Assembly: GCF_001854185.1 (NCBI RefSeq)
Contig: NZ_CP017603.1
Span: 2,108,001 to 2,172,000 of the forward strand
From: Clostridium formicaceticum
GTDB taxonomy: Bacteria; Bacillota; Clostridia; Peptostreptococcales; Natronincolaceae
Direction: 5' to 3'
Length of the DNA stretch: 64,000 nucleotides
Of the stretch, positions 17,513-26,531 are shown in pieces. Numbering within the stretch: position 1 is the stretch's first letter; each line of letters starts with the position of its first letter. Below the pieces are notes generated by a model. It was not told the origin of the DNA. It saw only the letters and a program-made list of their open reading frames with translations, and ran no database searches. Position numbers and translations under genes: made by a program.

Positions 17513-18287
17513 AGATATCTAACTCCTTCCATATTTGATTAAAATAATGTCTAAACTCAGGGGCTTCGCGACATTTTAAAGGTGTACGTTCATTACTGCA
17601 GGTTAATTTGATTTCGTGTACATTTTTTATACTAGCAGGCCGGTTGGAAAGTACTAGGACCCTATTAGCCATAGAAATGGCTTCGGCTATGTCATGCGTA
17701 ACCATAATAGCAGTTTTTTGTTCTCGTTTTAAAATTCCTGCTATATCATCGCTGACTGCTAGACGACTTTGATAATCTAAAGCAGAAAACGGTTCGTCTA
17801 ACAGGAGCAGCTCTGGTTCAATAGCAAGGGTGCGGATAAGAGCAACCCTTTGACGCATTCCTCCGGACAATTGATTGGGGTAATGGTTTTTGAAGTCTTT
17901 TAAACCATAGGTATCTAGTAACCTAGTTACTCTCTCAATGCTTTCTTGATTTACCTTATTCTGTACTTCTAGTCCAATCAATACGTTTTCCATAATCGTG
18001 CGCCATTGAAATAAATGATCACCTTGAAACATGTATCCGATACTTCTGTTGGGACCCTCTGTTTGTTGACCATTAATAAAAACTTTCCCGGAACTGGGTT
18101 TAACTAATCCTGCAATAATGGATAGTATAGTGGATTTGCCACAGCCGCTAGGCCCTACAATTGTAACAATTTCCCCTCTATGCACGTCAAAAGAAAGGTT
18201 TTCTAGAGCTGTTGTTTCTCCATCCAACGTATGATAAGTCTTAGAAATATTTTTTATTTCCACGAATTTCGTCTCTTCCACAACCAT
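17502..18287 (-). CDS. ABC transporter ATP-binding protein, SsuB/TauB/NrtD type
   Basis: 261 aa with Walker A GPSGCGKSTI (about residue 43), Q-loop YMFQGDHLFQW, signature LSGGMRQRVAL, Walker B LLLLDEPFSALD, and the switch His in MVTHDIAEAI. The ATG at 18287 lies almost on the GGGGGG ribosome site; the GTG two codons later (18281) is better spaced and may be the real start. It energises the permease encoded by the overlapping downstream gene. Confidence 0.9.
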   Translation of the reverse strand: MVVEETKFVEIKNISKTYHTLDGETTALENLSFDVHRGEIVTIVGPSGCGKSTILSIIAGLVKPSSGKVFINGQQTEGPNRSIGYMFQGDHLFQWRTIMENVLIGLEVQNKVNQESIERVTRLLDTYGLKDFKNHYPNQLSGGMRQRVALIRTLAIEPELLLLDEPFSALDYQSRLAVSDDIAGILKREQKTAIMVTHDIAEAISMANRVLVLSNRPASIKNVHEIKLTCSNERTPLKCREAPEFRHYFNQIWKELDIYVK

Positions 18288-18299
18288 CCCCCCTCTGAA

Positions 18300-18548
18300 A
18301 ACAAATGATGATAATAAACTATATGTTATATACTATGAAAAAGAGAAAATTATGTTACTAGAGAGGAAACAAACCACTCTTTTCCTTAGTAGGGAGATAT
18401 TTTACAAAAAATGTTGAAAAAATAGTATATGATAAAAAACGTTGCTATTTTATTTAACCTAAGTCTTTAGCTAATTTTGTAAAGCTTGGACCTTCTTTAG
18501 AAAAATACACACTAAGTGGAGTTTATAGGACCGTATGTAAAATTTTTC
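18300..18548. other. AT-rich intergenic stretch, nothing recognised
   Basis: Between the divergent ABC operon and the cobalamin riboswitch region. No reading frame, repeat or convincing structure was found apart from probable divergent promoters. Confidence 0.5.
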
Positions 18549-18577
18549 TTGAAGGAAATAAAATTATTTGATACAAT
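18549..18577 (+). promoter_or_regulatory. promoter candidate of the cbi operon
   Basis: TTGAAG (18549-18554), 17-bp spacer, TACAAT (18572-18577), about 45 bp before the riboswitch begins. Confidence 0.5.
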
Positions 18578-18626
18578 AATTATGATAGAGGAAAATAGAT
18601 TCACAAAAAAATAAAATACTGAATAA

Positions 18627-18785
18627 TATTTTAGGTGTTTTAGAAGAAGCTTAAATGGGAAAGCGGTGTAAATCCGCTACAGCCCCCGCTACTGTAAGTG
18701 AGGATGAAATCGGCAACGGCCACTGAAAAATTTTCGGGAAGGTGTCGAGAGTAAGGTGATTCACAAGTCAGGAGACCAGCCTAAA
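18627..18785 (+). promoter_or_regulatory. cobalamin (adenosylcobalamin) riboswitch
   Basis: The conserved B12 elements appear in order: GGGAAAGCGGTGTAAATCCG, then GCTACAGCCCCCGCTACTGT (the B12 box core), a variable arm, and AAGTCAGGAGACCAGCC near 18766-18782. Ligand binding normally turns off cobalt/cobalamin transport genes, which fits the cbiMNQO operon that follows. Confidence 0.95.
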
Positions 18786-18858
18786 GAATACAACAACCTT
18801 CGGAGGGAAGGAATGTTTGTATTGTTATGATGATAGTGAGAAACTATTTAGTACTTAC

Positions 18859-18890
18859 AAATTCCACTCCTGAGGAGTGGAATTTTTGTG
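18859..18890 (+). terminator. terminator of the riboswitch expression platform
   Basis: AAATTCCACTCC and GGAGTGGAATTTTT form a 10-12 bp stem with TTTTT after it, between the riboswitch and cbiM, consistent with transcriptional attenuation. Confidence 0.8.
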
Positions 18891-18998
18891 GTTTTAGGCG
18901 TTGGTCAGTTTTATATTACTCAGTTGCCAAAAGTGCAAGGGCAGCTGTAAATCATATAAGCTTTAATTTTAATATTCCATTTATGAGGAGGTAGGAAA

Positions 18999-19742
18999 AT
19001 GAAAAAAGAGAATGTATTTTCTGCAATGACTTTAGCAGGTCTGTTTACACTTATACCAACACCTGTATTTGCAATGCACATTATGGAGGGGTTTCTTCCT
19101 GTAAAGTGGACAGTGATATGGTGGCTTGTGTCTCTTCCCTTTTTAGTGCTAAGCTATAAGAAAATGAAGGAAGTTTTGAATGAAAGATCAGATGGAAAAA
19201 TGATGCTGGCTCTTTGTGGTGCCTTTATATTTGTATTATCCGCCTTAAAGTTACCATCTGTAACGGGAAGTTCTTCTCATCCAACTGGGGTGGGTTTGGG
19301 GGCTATATTGTTTGGTCCCTATGCAATGGTGTTGCTTTCCTTTGTTGTATTGGTATTCCAATCACTTTTGTTGGCACATGGTGGTATCACCACCTTGGGG
19401 GCAAATACTTTTTCGATGGGTATTGTAGGCCCTATTGTAGCCTATGGAAGCTATAAATTATTAAAAATGATGAAAGCTCCTGTATGGCTGGCAGTAATGG
19501 TGGCGGCTGCACTAGGCAATCTTGCTACCTATATCGTCACAGCATTACAATTAGCCATTGTATATCAAGACCCTGTAGGAGGGTTTTCTGCAGCTTTAAT
19601 GAAATTTATGGGAATTTTTGCGGTTACACAAATTCCTTTAGCGATTACAGAGGGATTATTAACTGTTGCAATCCTAAATCTTGTTTGGAAGTACAACAAA
19701 GAAGGATTACAGGAGCTAGATTTTATGAGGGGAGAGATATAA
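18999..19742 (+). CDS. cbiM: cobalt ECF transporter substrate-capture protein CbiM
   Basis: 247 aa. A signal-like segment ends at VFA, and mature protein starts MHIMEGFLP, the N-terminal metal-binding His2 motif essential in CbiM. LPSVTGSSSHPTGVGLGAIL and LLLAHGGITTLGANTFSMG are the family signature blocks. About six further membrane helices follow. It is the S component that selects Co2+. First gene of the riboswitch-controlled operon; GAGGAGG precedes the ATG. Confidence 0.96.
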   Translation: MKKENVFSAMTLAGLFTLIPTPVFAMHIMEGFLPVKWTVIWWLVSLPFLVLSYKKMKEVLNERSDGKMMLALCGAFIFVLSALKLPSVTGSSSHPTGVGLGAILFGPYAMVLLSFVVLVFQSLLLAHGGITTLGANTFSMGIVGPIVAYGSYKLLKMMKAPVWLAVMVAAALGNLATYIVTALQLAIVYQDPVGGFSAALMKFMGIFAVTQIPLAITEGLLTVAILNLVWKYNKEGLQELDFMRGEI

Positions 19743-19743
19743 T

Positions 19744-20046
19744 ATGAATAACAATAGAAAAAATCCTTTTCCCAGTATAATAGTAATGCTGCTATTGGTA
19801 GGAATATTAGTTGTAACACCTTTATTACTTCATAAAGGCGGAGAATTTGAAGGGGCCGATGATTTAGCTGGAGAAGCGATTGAAGAATTAGCTCCTGAAT
19901 ATGAAGCATGGTTTGAACCTATTTTTGAACCCTCTACGGATGTAATGGAGAAGATATTATTTACTCTTCAAGCAGTCTGTGGAGGCGGAGTCATCCTATA
20001 TACACTACAAAGCATGAAAAAAACGCCTAAAAGGGAAGGGATTTAA
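19744..20046 (+). CDS. cbiN: cobalt transport accessory protein CbiN
   Basis: 100 aa with two membrane helices (about 10-28 and 73-90) flanking an acidic extracytoplasmic loop containing EFEGADDLAGEAIEEL and PEYEAWFEPI, the CbiN hallmark. It starts one base after cbiM and overlaps cbiQ by one base. It is needed for Co2+ loading onto CbiM. Confidence 0.93.
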   Translation: MNNNRKNPFPSIIVMLLLVGILVVTPLLLHKGGEFEGADDLAGEAIEELAPEYEAWFEPIFEPSTDVMEKILFTLQAVCGGGVILYTLQSMKKTPKREGI

Positions 20047-20780
20047 TGTATTTCATTGATCATCTTGCTTATAGTAGTTCTTTGCGAAAAGTAGAACCAA
20101 ATCAAAAATTTATATTTTCTCTAAGCACAATGTTAGTCGTATTATTGGCAAAAAATTATATAGTACCTATTGCTGTTATCCTGTTTATGGGGATAATCAT
20201 TATGAAAAAAGGGGGAACTTCTGCCCAGAATTTCGTGAAGGCCCTTTTTCTTCCTTTTTTCTTTCTGGTGATGGGGGTTTTGCCTGTTATGCTTCAAGTA
20301 GAAATACAGGAAGGCTTTAAAATATATGGTACTTGGAAGGGTTTTTATGATGCGTTGTTTTTGGTCGTAAGAGCTTTGGCTGCAGTCACTTGTTTATACT
20401 TTTTTATTTTAACAACCCCGATGGTAGATACATTGCAACTATTAAAAAAGTATAAGTGCCCTATATTAATCAGAGAATTGATGTTTTTGATGTATAGGTT
20501 CATTATGCTTCTAACAGAAATAACAACTAAAATCTTTTTTGCACAGAAATCTAGAGGTGGTTATTATAATACTACCAATAGTCGTCAAGCACTATCTCAA
20601 TTAGTAGCTAGTTTGTTCTTGGGTTTACATCAAAGAAGTAAGGAAAGTTATCAAGGACTAATCGCTAGAGGCTATCAAGGGGAAATAGATCTTCTTATTG
20701 TTGAATACGAAAATTCCCCCAAAAACTGGTGCTTTATCATGATAACACAAGTGGTCTTAGTTTTTTTATTAATGATTTAA
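20046..20780 (+). CDS. cbiQ: ECF transporter transmembrane (T) protein CbiQ
   Basis: 244 aa with about five membrane helices and the paired coupling motifs of EcfT/CbiQ (AQKSRGGYY and LIARGYQGE near residues 165 and 213) that contact the ATPase. Co-transcribed between cbiN and cbiO. Confidence 0.93.
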   Translation: MYFIDHLAYSSSLRKVEPNQKFIFSLSTMLVVLLAKNYIVPIAVILFMGIIIMKKGGTSAQNFVKALFLPFFFLVMGVLPVMLQVEIQEGFKIYGTWKGFYDALFLVVRALAAVTCLYFFILTTPMVDTLQLLKKYKCPILIRELMFLMYRFIMLLTEITTKIFFAQKSRGGYYNTTNSRQALSQLVASLFLGLHQRSKESYQGLIARGYQGEIDLLIVEYENSPKNWCFIMITQVVLVFLLMI

Positions 20781-20792
20781 GAAGGGTGATTT

Positions 20793-21614
20793 ATGGAACA
20801 ACAATGGATACTTCACTTAAAAGATATAACCTATACCTATCCTGACGGTACACTGGCGCTAGACAAGCTTCATGTAAAAATACCAAAGGGGAAGAAAACG
20901 GTATTTTTAGGACCTAATGGTTCAGGAAAATCTACTACTTTTCTCCACATGAACGGTTTGTTAAAACCGCAAAAAGGAGAGATTTATTATGAAGGGCAAA
21001 ACCTCTCTCACAAAGCGCGTAAAAATCTGTGGAAAAAAGTTGGAATTGTTTTTCAAGATGCTGATACCCAATTATTTTCCACCAACGTATATCAAGAAAT
21101 ATCCTTTGGCCCCAAAAATTTAGGTTTTTCCAATGAAGAAACAAAAAAGAGGGTAGAGGAGGCCATGAAAGCTACCAATGTTTTCAACCTACAGCATAAA
21201 CCAGTACATTTTTTAAGTGGTGGAGAAAAAAAGAGAGTATCTATTGCTGATATTCTAGCTATGGATACAGAGGTAGTTCTGCTAGATGAACCTACTATGT
21301 CCTTAGATCCCAAACATACGGCAGAATTAATGGAGATACTGGAGAAGCTGCACCAAAAAGGTAAAACGCTAGTTCTTTCCACCCATGATGTAAATTTAGC
21401 CTATAGTTGGGGAGATTATTTTTATATTATGAAAAAAGAAAGGGTTTTATTAGAGGGGACGCATGAAGATGTATTTAGCCAAAGGGAACTTTTAGAAGAA
21501 GCGAATCTAGAGGTGCCATTAATTTTAGAGATTTATCAGCATTTATTAGAGCGGGGAAAAGTCAAAGCTTTACATCCCCCTAGAAATAAAGAGGAATTAT
21601 TGAAATATTTATAA
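20793..21614 (+). CDS. cbiO: cobalt ECF transporter ATPase CbiO
   Basis: 273 aa with Walker A GPNGSGKSTT (about 39), Q-loop VFQDADTQLF, signature LSGGEKKRVSIA, Walker B VVLLDEPTMSLDP, and switch His STHDVNLAY. Last gene of the cbiMNQO operon. The C-terminal 60 residues extend beyond the ATPase domain as usual for CbiO. Confidence 0.95.
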   Translation: MEQQWILHLKDITYTYPDGTLALDKLHVKIPKGKKTVFLGPNGSGKSTTFLHMNGLLKPQKGEIYYEGQNLSHKARKNLWKKVGIVFQDADTQLFSTNVYQEISFGPKNLGFSNEETKKRVEEAMKATNVFNLQHKPVHFLSGGEKKRVSIADILAMDTEVVLLDEPTMSLDPKHTAELMEILEKLHQKGKTLVLSTHDVNLAYSWGDYFYIMKKERVLLEGTHEDVFSQRELLEEANLEVPLILEIYQHLLERGKVKALHPPRNKEELLKYL

Positions 21615-21623
21615 TGTTTTAGA

Positions 21624-21666
21624 AAAACAGCCCTGTGGTATAGAGGGCTGTTTATATCCTTTTTTC
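21624..21666 (+). terminator. terminator of cbiMNQO
   Basis: AAACAGCCCT and AGGGCTGTTT form a 10-bp stem, followed by a T-rich tract ending TTTTTT. Confidence 0.8.
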
Positions 21667-21687
21667 AATGTGATAGTGAATATAATG

Positions 21688-21888
21688 TTATATAGTATTA
21701 TTTTTACAATATGTATAGGTTTCAATTTTCTTACTTAGTTCGATATCAAAAATTTGTAGTAACAAGCTGCTTTCTTCACAAATTCTAGCTTGTTTAACTT
21801 CGTTTATTTTTCTTTTTAGCTCTTGTATCTCTCTTATTTCTTTTAAGACTTCTTTTTCTAGGTTATTTTGTACTAGACTCAGCACCAT
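21688..21888 (-). CDS. Spo0E-like sporulation regulatory protein, divergent
   Basis: 66 aa, two-helix coiled hairpin: a heptad-rich first helix (LEKEVLKEIREIQELKRKI) and a second helix with LLQIFDIELSKKIETY, resembling the SQ.LD..I..Y motif of Spo0E-type aspartyl-phosphate phosphatases but with the Ser-Gln replaced. GAGGGGG is well placed before the ATG. Spo0E proteins dephosphorylate Spo0A-P and delay sporulation. The altered signature makes activity uncertain. Confidence 0.5.
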   Translation of the reverse strand: MVLSLVQNNLEKEVLKEIREIQELKRKINEVKQARICEESSLLLQIFDIELSKKIETYTYCKNNTI

Positions 21889-22121
21889 TTTAATTCCCCC
21901 TCATAACAAATTAAAAAGAAAATATTAAAAAAGCAGTATAGTACTTAAGTACTATGTTTTTACATTATACCTCTTTTTTTGACAAATTTGTACATTTTTT
22001 TGAAGATTCTTTTATAATTAAATAAGATATTCCTTTTTCGTTTTTTTAAAAATCTACACTATATCCAATTTTAAAAGTAGGAGCTTTATTGAAGAAAGTA
22101 GTGATTCATGATATCATTTTA

Positions 22122-22170
22122 AATAGTAGCTAGTTTATGGATGGTCAACTTCATAGGCATATAGCTATAA
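22122..22170 (+). repeat. dispersed repeat family A, right-arm remnant
   Basis: AGTAGCTAG and TTCATAGGCATATAGCTATA align with the right arms at 13494 and 40841. The remainder of 21889-22234 is AT-rich with no other feature recognised. Confidence 0.45.
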
Positions 22171-22234
22171 TAATTTTAGGAATACAGCTATTGGTTTAAG
22201 GAAGATAAAATTATAAATAAGGTAGGTTATATGA

Positions 22235-23554
22235 ATGGGTAGTAGCTATATTCAGGAGTTTGATATTCACGAAATATTTAGTGTTACTGACATGCAAAAA
22301 ATTCTCATTGGTGCCTCAAAAAAAAACAAAGATGAATTTGTTGTAATTAATATAATGAATGATAAAAGGTTTCTAGGGGAGGAAACGAAAAGACAATTAC
22401 AATGTTTAGATAATTTGGTTTTCTTTGAGGAACTTGATGAAGCTATTGTTCTTGTTACTAAATTTAATAAAGCATCCTATTTAACAGAGTATATAGAGCA
22501 AAATATGCTGAACACACAAGAGCGATTAAGTTTGGCTCATCAATATTTAGAAAAGATAGTTGCTTATGATAATTTCTCAGATGATATTAAAAGAATATTG
22601 GTAGAAGAATCCCAAGTCATTGTGAAAGATGGCAGTATCCTGCTTAATGATTTATTAATTGTGGGAAAAAATGTAATAGATAAAGACGATAGTTTTAAGC
22701 GGGTAAGTAGGGGTGTAGGAAGTGTGCTTAACACAATTCTTTTCTCAAATATATCTTTGGGTGATAAGAAGCTGAGTGAATTAAATAAATTACTGGAACT
22801 GGTAAATAATTTGCAGTATGGTACCCATCAATACACAAGTTTAAATGAAATATTGAAGGCTTACAACCAGTTGTACCCTGATGTAGCTAACCATAATGAT
22901 GGAAAAACGGAGGAGATTTTACAGGAAGAGCATAAGCAGCTTCGTCATACTACCTTTAAGAAAGCAATTATAGGTATCGTACTGACTGGAGTCATTGCTG
23001 CTTTATTGGTGATGGGAATAGGTGGTAGGTTTAAAAATACTGATGGTGTAATCGAAATACAGTATAGCTGGGAGGAGAGTAATGAAGCTACTGTAGCGGA
23101 TGGAGATCAAGAAAACGATAGGTATGGAAATGAAACTGATAAAACTGCGTCAGAGGGACTTGAAAAGTATGAAATTTCTAATTTAAATCCCGATTTTATC
23201 AAAAAAGATAGAAGTATATTTCGAAATGGAGAATATGCATTGAAGTTTATGGGTACTACAGATAACGCATCCAATAGTATTTATTTGAATAATGTTACTA
23301 CATATAAAAATTCTACGCTTTCTTTATGGGTTAGGACAGATGCTATAGAAGAAATTCCAATGAATTTTAAAGGATATAACCATGACCATCTAGTATGGGA
23401 AAATTTTATTTATTATAAACCTAAAGTAGCAGGAACATGGGAAATGATACACTTTGATTTGCCTAATAAGGAAAGCAATAGGATAAAGTTATCTTTATTT
23501 AATGCTAATACTACAGTTTGGATTGATGATATAAAAATCAGTTCTTATAAATAA
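22235..23554 (+). CDS. membrane protein with pseudokinase-like N-terminus and beta-rich extracellular domain
   Basis: 439 aa. Residues 1-235 are cytoplasmic and mix short strands (EFVVINIMND, EAIVLVTKF) with helices in a layout recalling a protein-kinase fold, but the Lys/HRD/DFG catalytic residues are not visible. One membrane helix follows (about 244-263, GIVLTGVIAALLVMGIG). The outside part (270-439) begins with an acidic linker and ends in a beta-sandwich like a carbohydrate-binding module (LSLWVRTD, TTVWIDDIKIS). The topology suggests a membrane-bound sensor or wall-binding protein. The family is not recognised, and it is monocistronic. Confidence 0.5.
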   Translation: MGSSYIQEFDIHEIFSVTDMQKILIGASKKNKDEFVVINIMNDKRFLGEETKRQLQCLDNLVFFEELDEAIVLVTKFNKASYLTEYIEQNMLNTQERLSLAHQYLEKIVAYDNFSDDIKRILVEESQVIVKDGSILLNDLLIVGKNVIDKDDSFKRVSRGVGSVLNTILFSNISLGDKKLSELNKLLELVNNLQYGTHQYTSLNEILKAYNQLYPDVANHNDGKTEEILQEEHKQLRHTTFKKAIIGIVLTGVIAALLVMGIGGRFKNTDGVIEIQYSWEESNEATVADGDQENDRYGNETDKTASEGLEKYEISNLNPDFIKKDRSIFRNGEYALKFMGTTDNASNSIYLNNVTTYKNSTLSLWVRTDAIEEIPMNFKGYNHDHLVWENFIYYKPKVAGTWEMIHFDLPNKESNRIKLSLFNANTTVWIDDIKISSYK

Positions 23555-23568
23555 ATTTGAAAAACTTC

Positions 23569-23597
23569 TTGACAGGGCATCATTTTCTTATTATGAT
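23569..23597 (+). promoter_or_regulatory. strong sigma-A type promoter of trpB leader
   Basis: TTGACA (23569-23574), 17-bp spacer, TATGAT (23592-23597), just upstream of the T-box. Confidence 0.75.
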
Positions 23598-23604
23598 ATT
23601 AATA

Positions 23605-23880
23605 ATTAATAAAAGTAAAACGTTGAGTAAGAGGAGTAGTTGTGCTAGAGAATCACAGAGAGTCGGCGTTGGTGAGAGTTCGGCATTGGAAAGCATAATG
23701 AATGGGCTTACGAGTGGGATCTGAAGATTTAGTAGGTGACCCGGGTTTCTCCCGTTATAGAGATAGGATATCGGTGATTGTACCTGTATCTGAAAAAGTG
23801 GGTTAGATTTATGACCAATTGAGGTGGCACCGCGATCATTCGTCCTCTATACATTTTATAAAATGTATAGAGGACTTTTA
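23605..23880 (+). promoter_or_regulatory. tRNA-Trp T-box leader
   Basis: Stem I elements (AGAGAGTCGG, GGTGAGAGTTCGGC) are followed by the specifier loop GAATGGGC with UGG (Trp) at 23703-23705. The T-box core GGTGGCACCGCG is at 23823-23834. A terminator stem GTCCTCTATACATTTT and complement with TTTTA follows (23842-23880). Uncharged tRNA-Trp should allow readthrough into trpB. Confidence 0.93.
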
Positions 23881-23940
23881 ATTTGCAACGATTTCTATAA
23901 AATACAAATAATGATGAAAAATAAAAGGAGGAAATTTAAA

Positions 23941-25122
23941 ATGGAAAAGACAAATGGATATTTCGGTGAATTTGGTGGAGCATTTGTTCCTGAAGCACTA
24001 CAAAATGTTTTAGCAGAGGTAGCAGAAAATTTTTATCAATATATTGAAGATCCAGAATTTCTTCAGGAACTACAATACTATCAAAAACAATATATAGGGA
24101 GAGAAAATCCTCTTTATTATGCGGAGGGCCTAACACAAAGGATAGGTGGCGCTAAGATATACTTAAAGCGAGAAGATTTAAACCATACAGGCGCACATAA
24201 AATTAATAATGCCATCGGACAGGCATTATTGGCAAAAAAAATGAACAAAAAAAGAATTATTGCAGAGACAGGAGCTGGGCAGCATGGTGTAGCCACAGCT
24301 ACAGTATGTGCTTTGATGGGATTGGATTGTACCATATATATGGGGGAAATTGACACAAAAAGACAGGAGTTAAATGTTTTTAGAATGGAGATGTTAGGTG
24401 CAAAAGTTGTGCCAGTAACCAGTGGTACAGCTACTTTGAAGGATGCTGTTGATGCAGCTTTAGAAGATTTTGTCACTAATGCTGAGGATACTTTCTATTT
24501 ATTGGGATCAGCGGTAGGCCCTCATCCTTATCCTACTATGGTGCGAGAATTCCAAAGTATTATTGGCATAGAAGCCAGGAGGCAAATACTGGAGGCAGAG
24601 GGAAGACTTCCAGATTATTTAGTAGCTTGTGTTGGGGGAGGCAGTAACGCTATAGGTTTATTTCATCCATTTGTAAAGGATGAAGAAGTAAAAATCATTG
24701 GTGTAGAGCCTGCCGGTAAAGGGTTAGAGACAGAAGAGCATGCTGCTTCTATTTCAAAAGGAACAGTTGGTGTAATTCACGGATTTAAGTGCTATACATT
24801 ACAGGATGAAAATGGTGAGCCTCTACCAGTTCACTCTATAGCAGCAGGTTTAGATTATCCAGGTGTTGGCCCTGAACACAGCTATTATAAATCAGTGGGC
24901 AGAGGGGAATATGTTGCTGTTACAGATGACGAGGCTTTAGATGCCTTTTTCCTGTTATCTAAGACTGAGGGAATTATTCCAGCTATTGAAAGCGCTCATG
25001 CTGTCGCTTATGCAACGAAGCTGGCAAAGGAATTATCATCAGATCAAATTATTATTGTCAACTTATCAGGAAGAGGAGATAAGGATGTTAAGCAGGTAAA
25101 AGAAATGATAGAAGACAAATAA
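23941..25122 (+). CDS. trpB: tryptophan synthase beta chain
   Basis: 393 aa. The PLP lysine is in [20 protein letters not shown] (about residue 85), and the phosphate-binding GGGSNAIG (about 232) and catalytic Glu region ETGAGQHG are intact. It is TrpB1-type by length and by [12 protein letters not shown] at the N-terminus. The ATG at 23941 has AAAAGGAGG upstream. It condenses indole and serine into tryptophan. No trpA or other trp gene adjoins, so it may salvage indole or pair with a distant TrpA. It is controlled by the Trp T-box. Confidence 0.96.
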   Translation: MEKTNGYFGEFGGAFVPEALQNVLAEVAENFYQYIEDPEFLQELQYYQKQYIGRENPLYYAEGLTQRIGGAKIYLKREDLNHTGAHKINNAIGQALLAKKMNKKRIIAETGAGQHGVATATVCALMGLDCTIYMGEIDTKRQELNVFRMEMLGAKVVPVTSGTATLKDAVDAALEDFVTNAEDTFYLLGSAVGPHPYPTMVREFQSIIGIEARRQILEAEGRLPDYLVACVGGGSNAIGLFHPFVKDEEVKIIGVEPAGKGLETEEHAASISKGTVGVIHGFKCYTLQDENGEPLPVHSIAAGLDYPGVGPEHSYYKSVGRGEYVAVTDDEALDAFFLLSKTEGIIPAIESAHAVAYATKLAKELSSDQIIIVNLSGRGDKDVKQVKEMIEDK

Positions 25123-25161
25123 GCTTAGCTCATAGATGAAAAAGAAACCTAAATTGAAGTG

Positions 25162-25199
25162 CCCTCCAAATATTAGGTAGGAATCTAATACTTGGAGGT
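25162..25199. terminator. hairpin between trpB and the IS256 element
   Basis: CCTCCAAATATTAG and CTAATACTTGGAGG pair over 14 bp with one mismatch around an 8-nt loop. There is no long T-run, so it may be a terminator shared by the genes that were once convergent, or a remnant of insertion-sequence ends. Confidence 0.45.
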
Positions 25200-25319
25200 G
25201 CAGCTTATTAACTTTAACGAGCCTGTAGAAAATTTTGTGTAAACAGATTAAGTATACTCTTTCTAGACAATAATTGAGGTAATGATAAAATACCAAAATT
25301 TTCTAGGAGGAGTATTTTT

Positions 25320-26531
25320 ATGTCGAATATACCAAAGGAAGTATTGAAAAATTACATCAAGGAACAAAATTTTAGTAATCCAAATGAAGTATTAGCAGCC
25401 ATGAAAGAAATGTTCAGGGATGTATTACAGGAAGCTTTAGAAGCAGAGATGGATGAGCAACTAGGATATGATCGATATGATATGTCCGATAAAGAAACCC
25501 CGAATAGACGAAATGGATATTCTAAGAAAACCATAAAATCAGAATTAGGACCTGTTGATCTAAATATACCAAGGGATAGACATGGGGATTATGATCCCAA
25601 AATAATACCTAAATATCAAAGGAATGTAACTGGTATAGAAGAAAAAGTAATGGCACTTTATGCTGCAGGCATGACCACTAGAGATATATCAGAGCAAATA
25701 AAAAACTTGTATGATGTGGATATTTCAGCTGATATGGTCTCTAACATAACCAACAGAATTTTACCCCTAGTCTCTGAATGGCAAAACAGACCATTAGAAA
25801 AGAGATATTCCTTCGTATTCATGGATGCAATACACTACAAAGTAAGAGAAGATAAACAAGTAGTAGTTAAAGCAGCCTACGTGGTGCTGGGTGTAAATAT
25901 GGATGGAGTAAAAGAAGTCCTTGGTATTTGGATAGGAGCAAATGAGAGTAGCAAGTTCTGGCTCTCAGTCCTTAATGATCTCAAAAATAGAGGAGTACAA
26001 GAAGTCTTAATATTCTGTGTAGATGGTTTAAGTGGCTTTAAAGAAGCCATTGGAGCAGTGTATCCTTTTGCCCAAATACAGCGATGTATTATTCACCAGC
26101 TTAGGGCGAGTATGCGATATATACCCTACAAAGACAAGAAAGCATTCGTAGCAGATCTAAAGGCTGTTTATACCTCAGTGAATGAAGAAATGGCATTAGA
26201 AAATCTACTTCATGCTAAGGAAAAATGGTGCAATAAATACCCGAATGCGATTAAAAGCTGGGAAGATAATTGGGATAATATTTCAACCTTTCTAATGTTT
26301 CCAGACTATATAAGGAGGATTATGTACACTACCAATGCCATAGAAAGTCTAAACAGCCAGTTTAGAAAAGTAACTAAAACAAAACTGATATTCCCTACTG
26401 ATGAAAGTCTTATGAAAATGCTATATCTAGCTACTGAAAGAGTTAGTAAGAAGTGGACTAGGGGCTATGGAGATTGGGATAGGGTACTAAGCCAACTAAA
26501 TATATTATTCAAAAAAGAGGATGTTGTTTAA
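25320..26531 (+). CDS. IS256-family transposase (mutator type)
   Basis: 403 aa, the usual length. The DDE triad region is visible: FVFMDAIHYKVRED (first Asp, about 168), FCVDGLSGFKEAI (second Asp, about 236), and TTNAIESLNSQFRK (Glu, about 340). RCIIHQLRAS is the conserved C/H motif of mutator transposases. It is intact, with CTAGGAGGAG before the ATG. It cuts and pastes the element through a circular intermediate (family knowledge). Confidence 0.96.
   Translation: MSNIPKEVLKNYIKEQNFSNPNEVLAAMKEMFRDVLQEALEAEMDEQLGYDRYDMSDKETPNRRNGYSKKTIKSELGPVDLNIPRDRHGDYDPKIIPKYQRNVTGIEEKVMALYAAGMTTRDISEQIKNLYDVDISADMVSNITNRILPLVSEWQNRPLEKRYSFVFMDAIHYKVREDKQVVVKAAYVVLGVNMDGVKEVLGIWIGANESSKFWLSVLNDLKNRGVQEVLIFCVDGLSGFKEAIGAVYPFAQIQRCIIHQLRASMRYIPYKDKKAFVADLKAVYTSVNEEMALENLLHAKEKWCNKYPNAIKSWEDNWDNISTFLMFPDYIRRIMYTTNAIESLNSQFRKVTKTKLIFPTDESLMKMLYLATERVSKKWTRGYGDWDRVLSQLNILFKKEDVV

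Noticed and set aside
23824-23940. Upstream in-frame start for trpB
   Set aside because: Lies inside the T-box terminator; the ATG at 23941 has AAAAGGAGG and matches the family N-terminus.
25162-25199. Remnant of IS3-type ends (CCTCCAAATATTAG... and similar TGCCCTCCAGATGTTAA at 61008)
   Set aside because: The similarity is short, there is no transposase, and a hairpin terminator explains the first case equally well.
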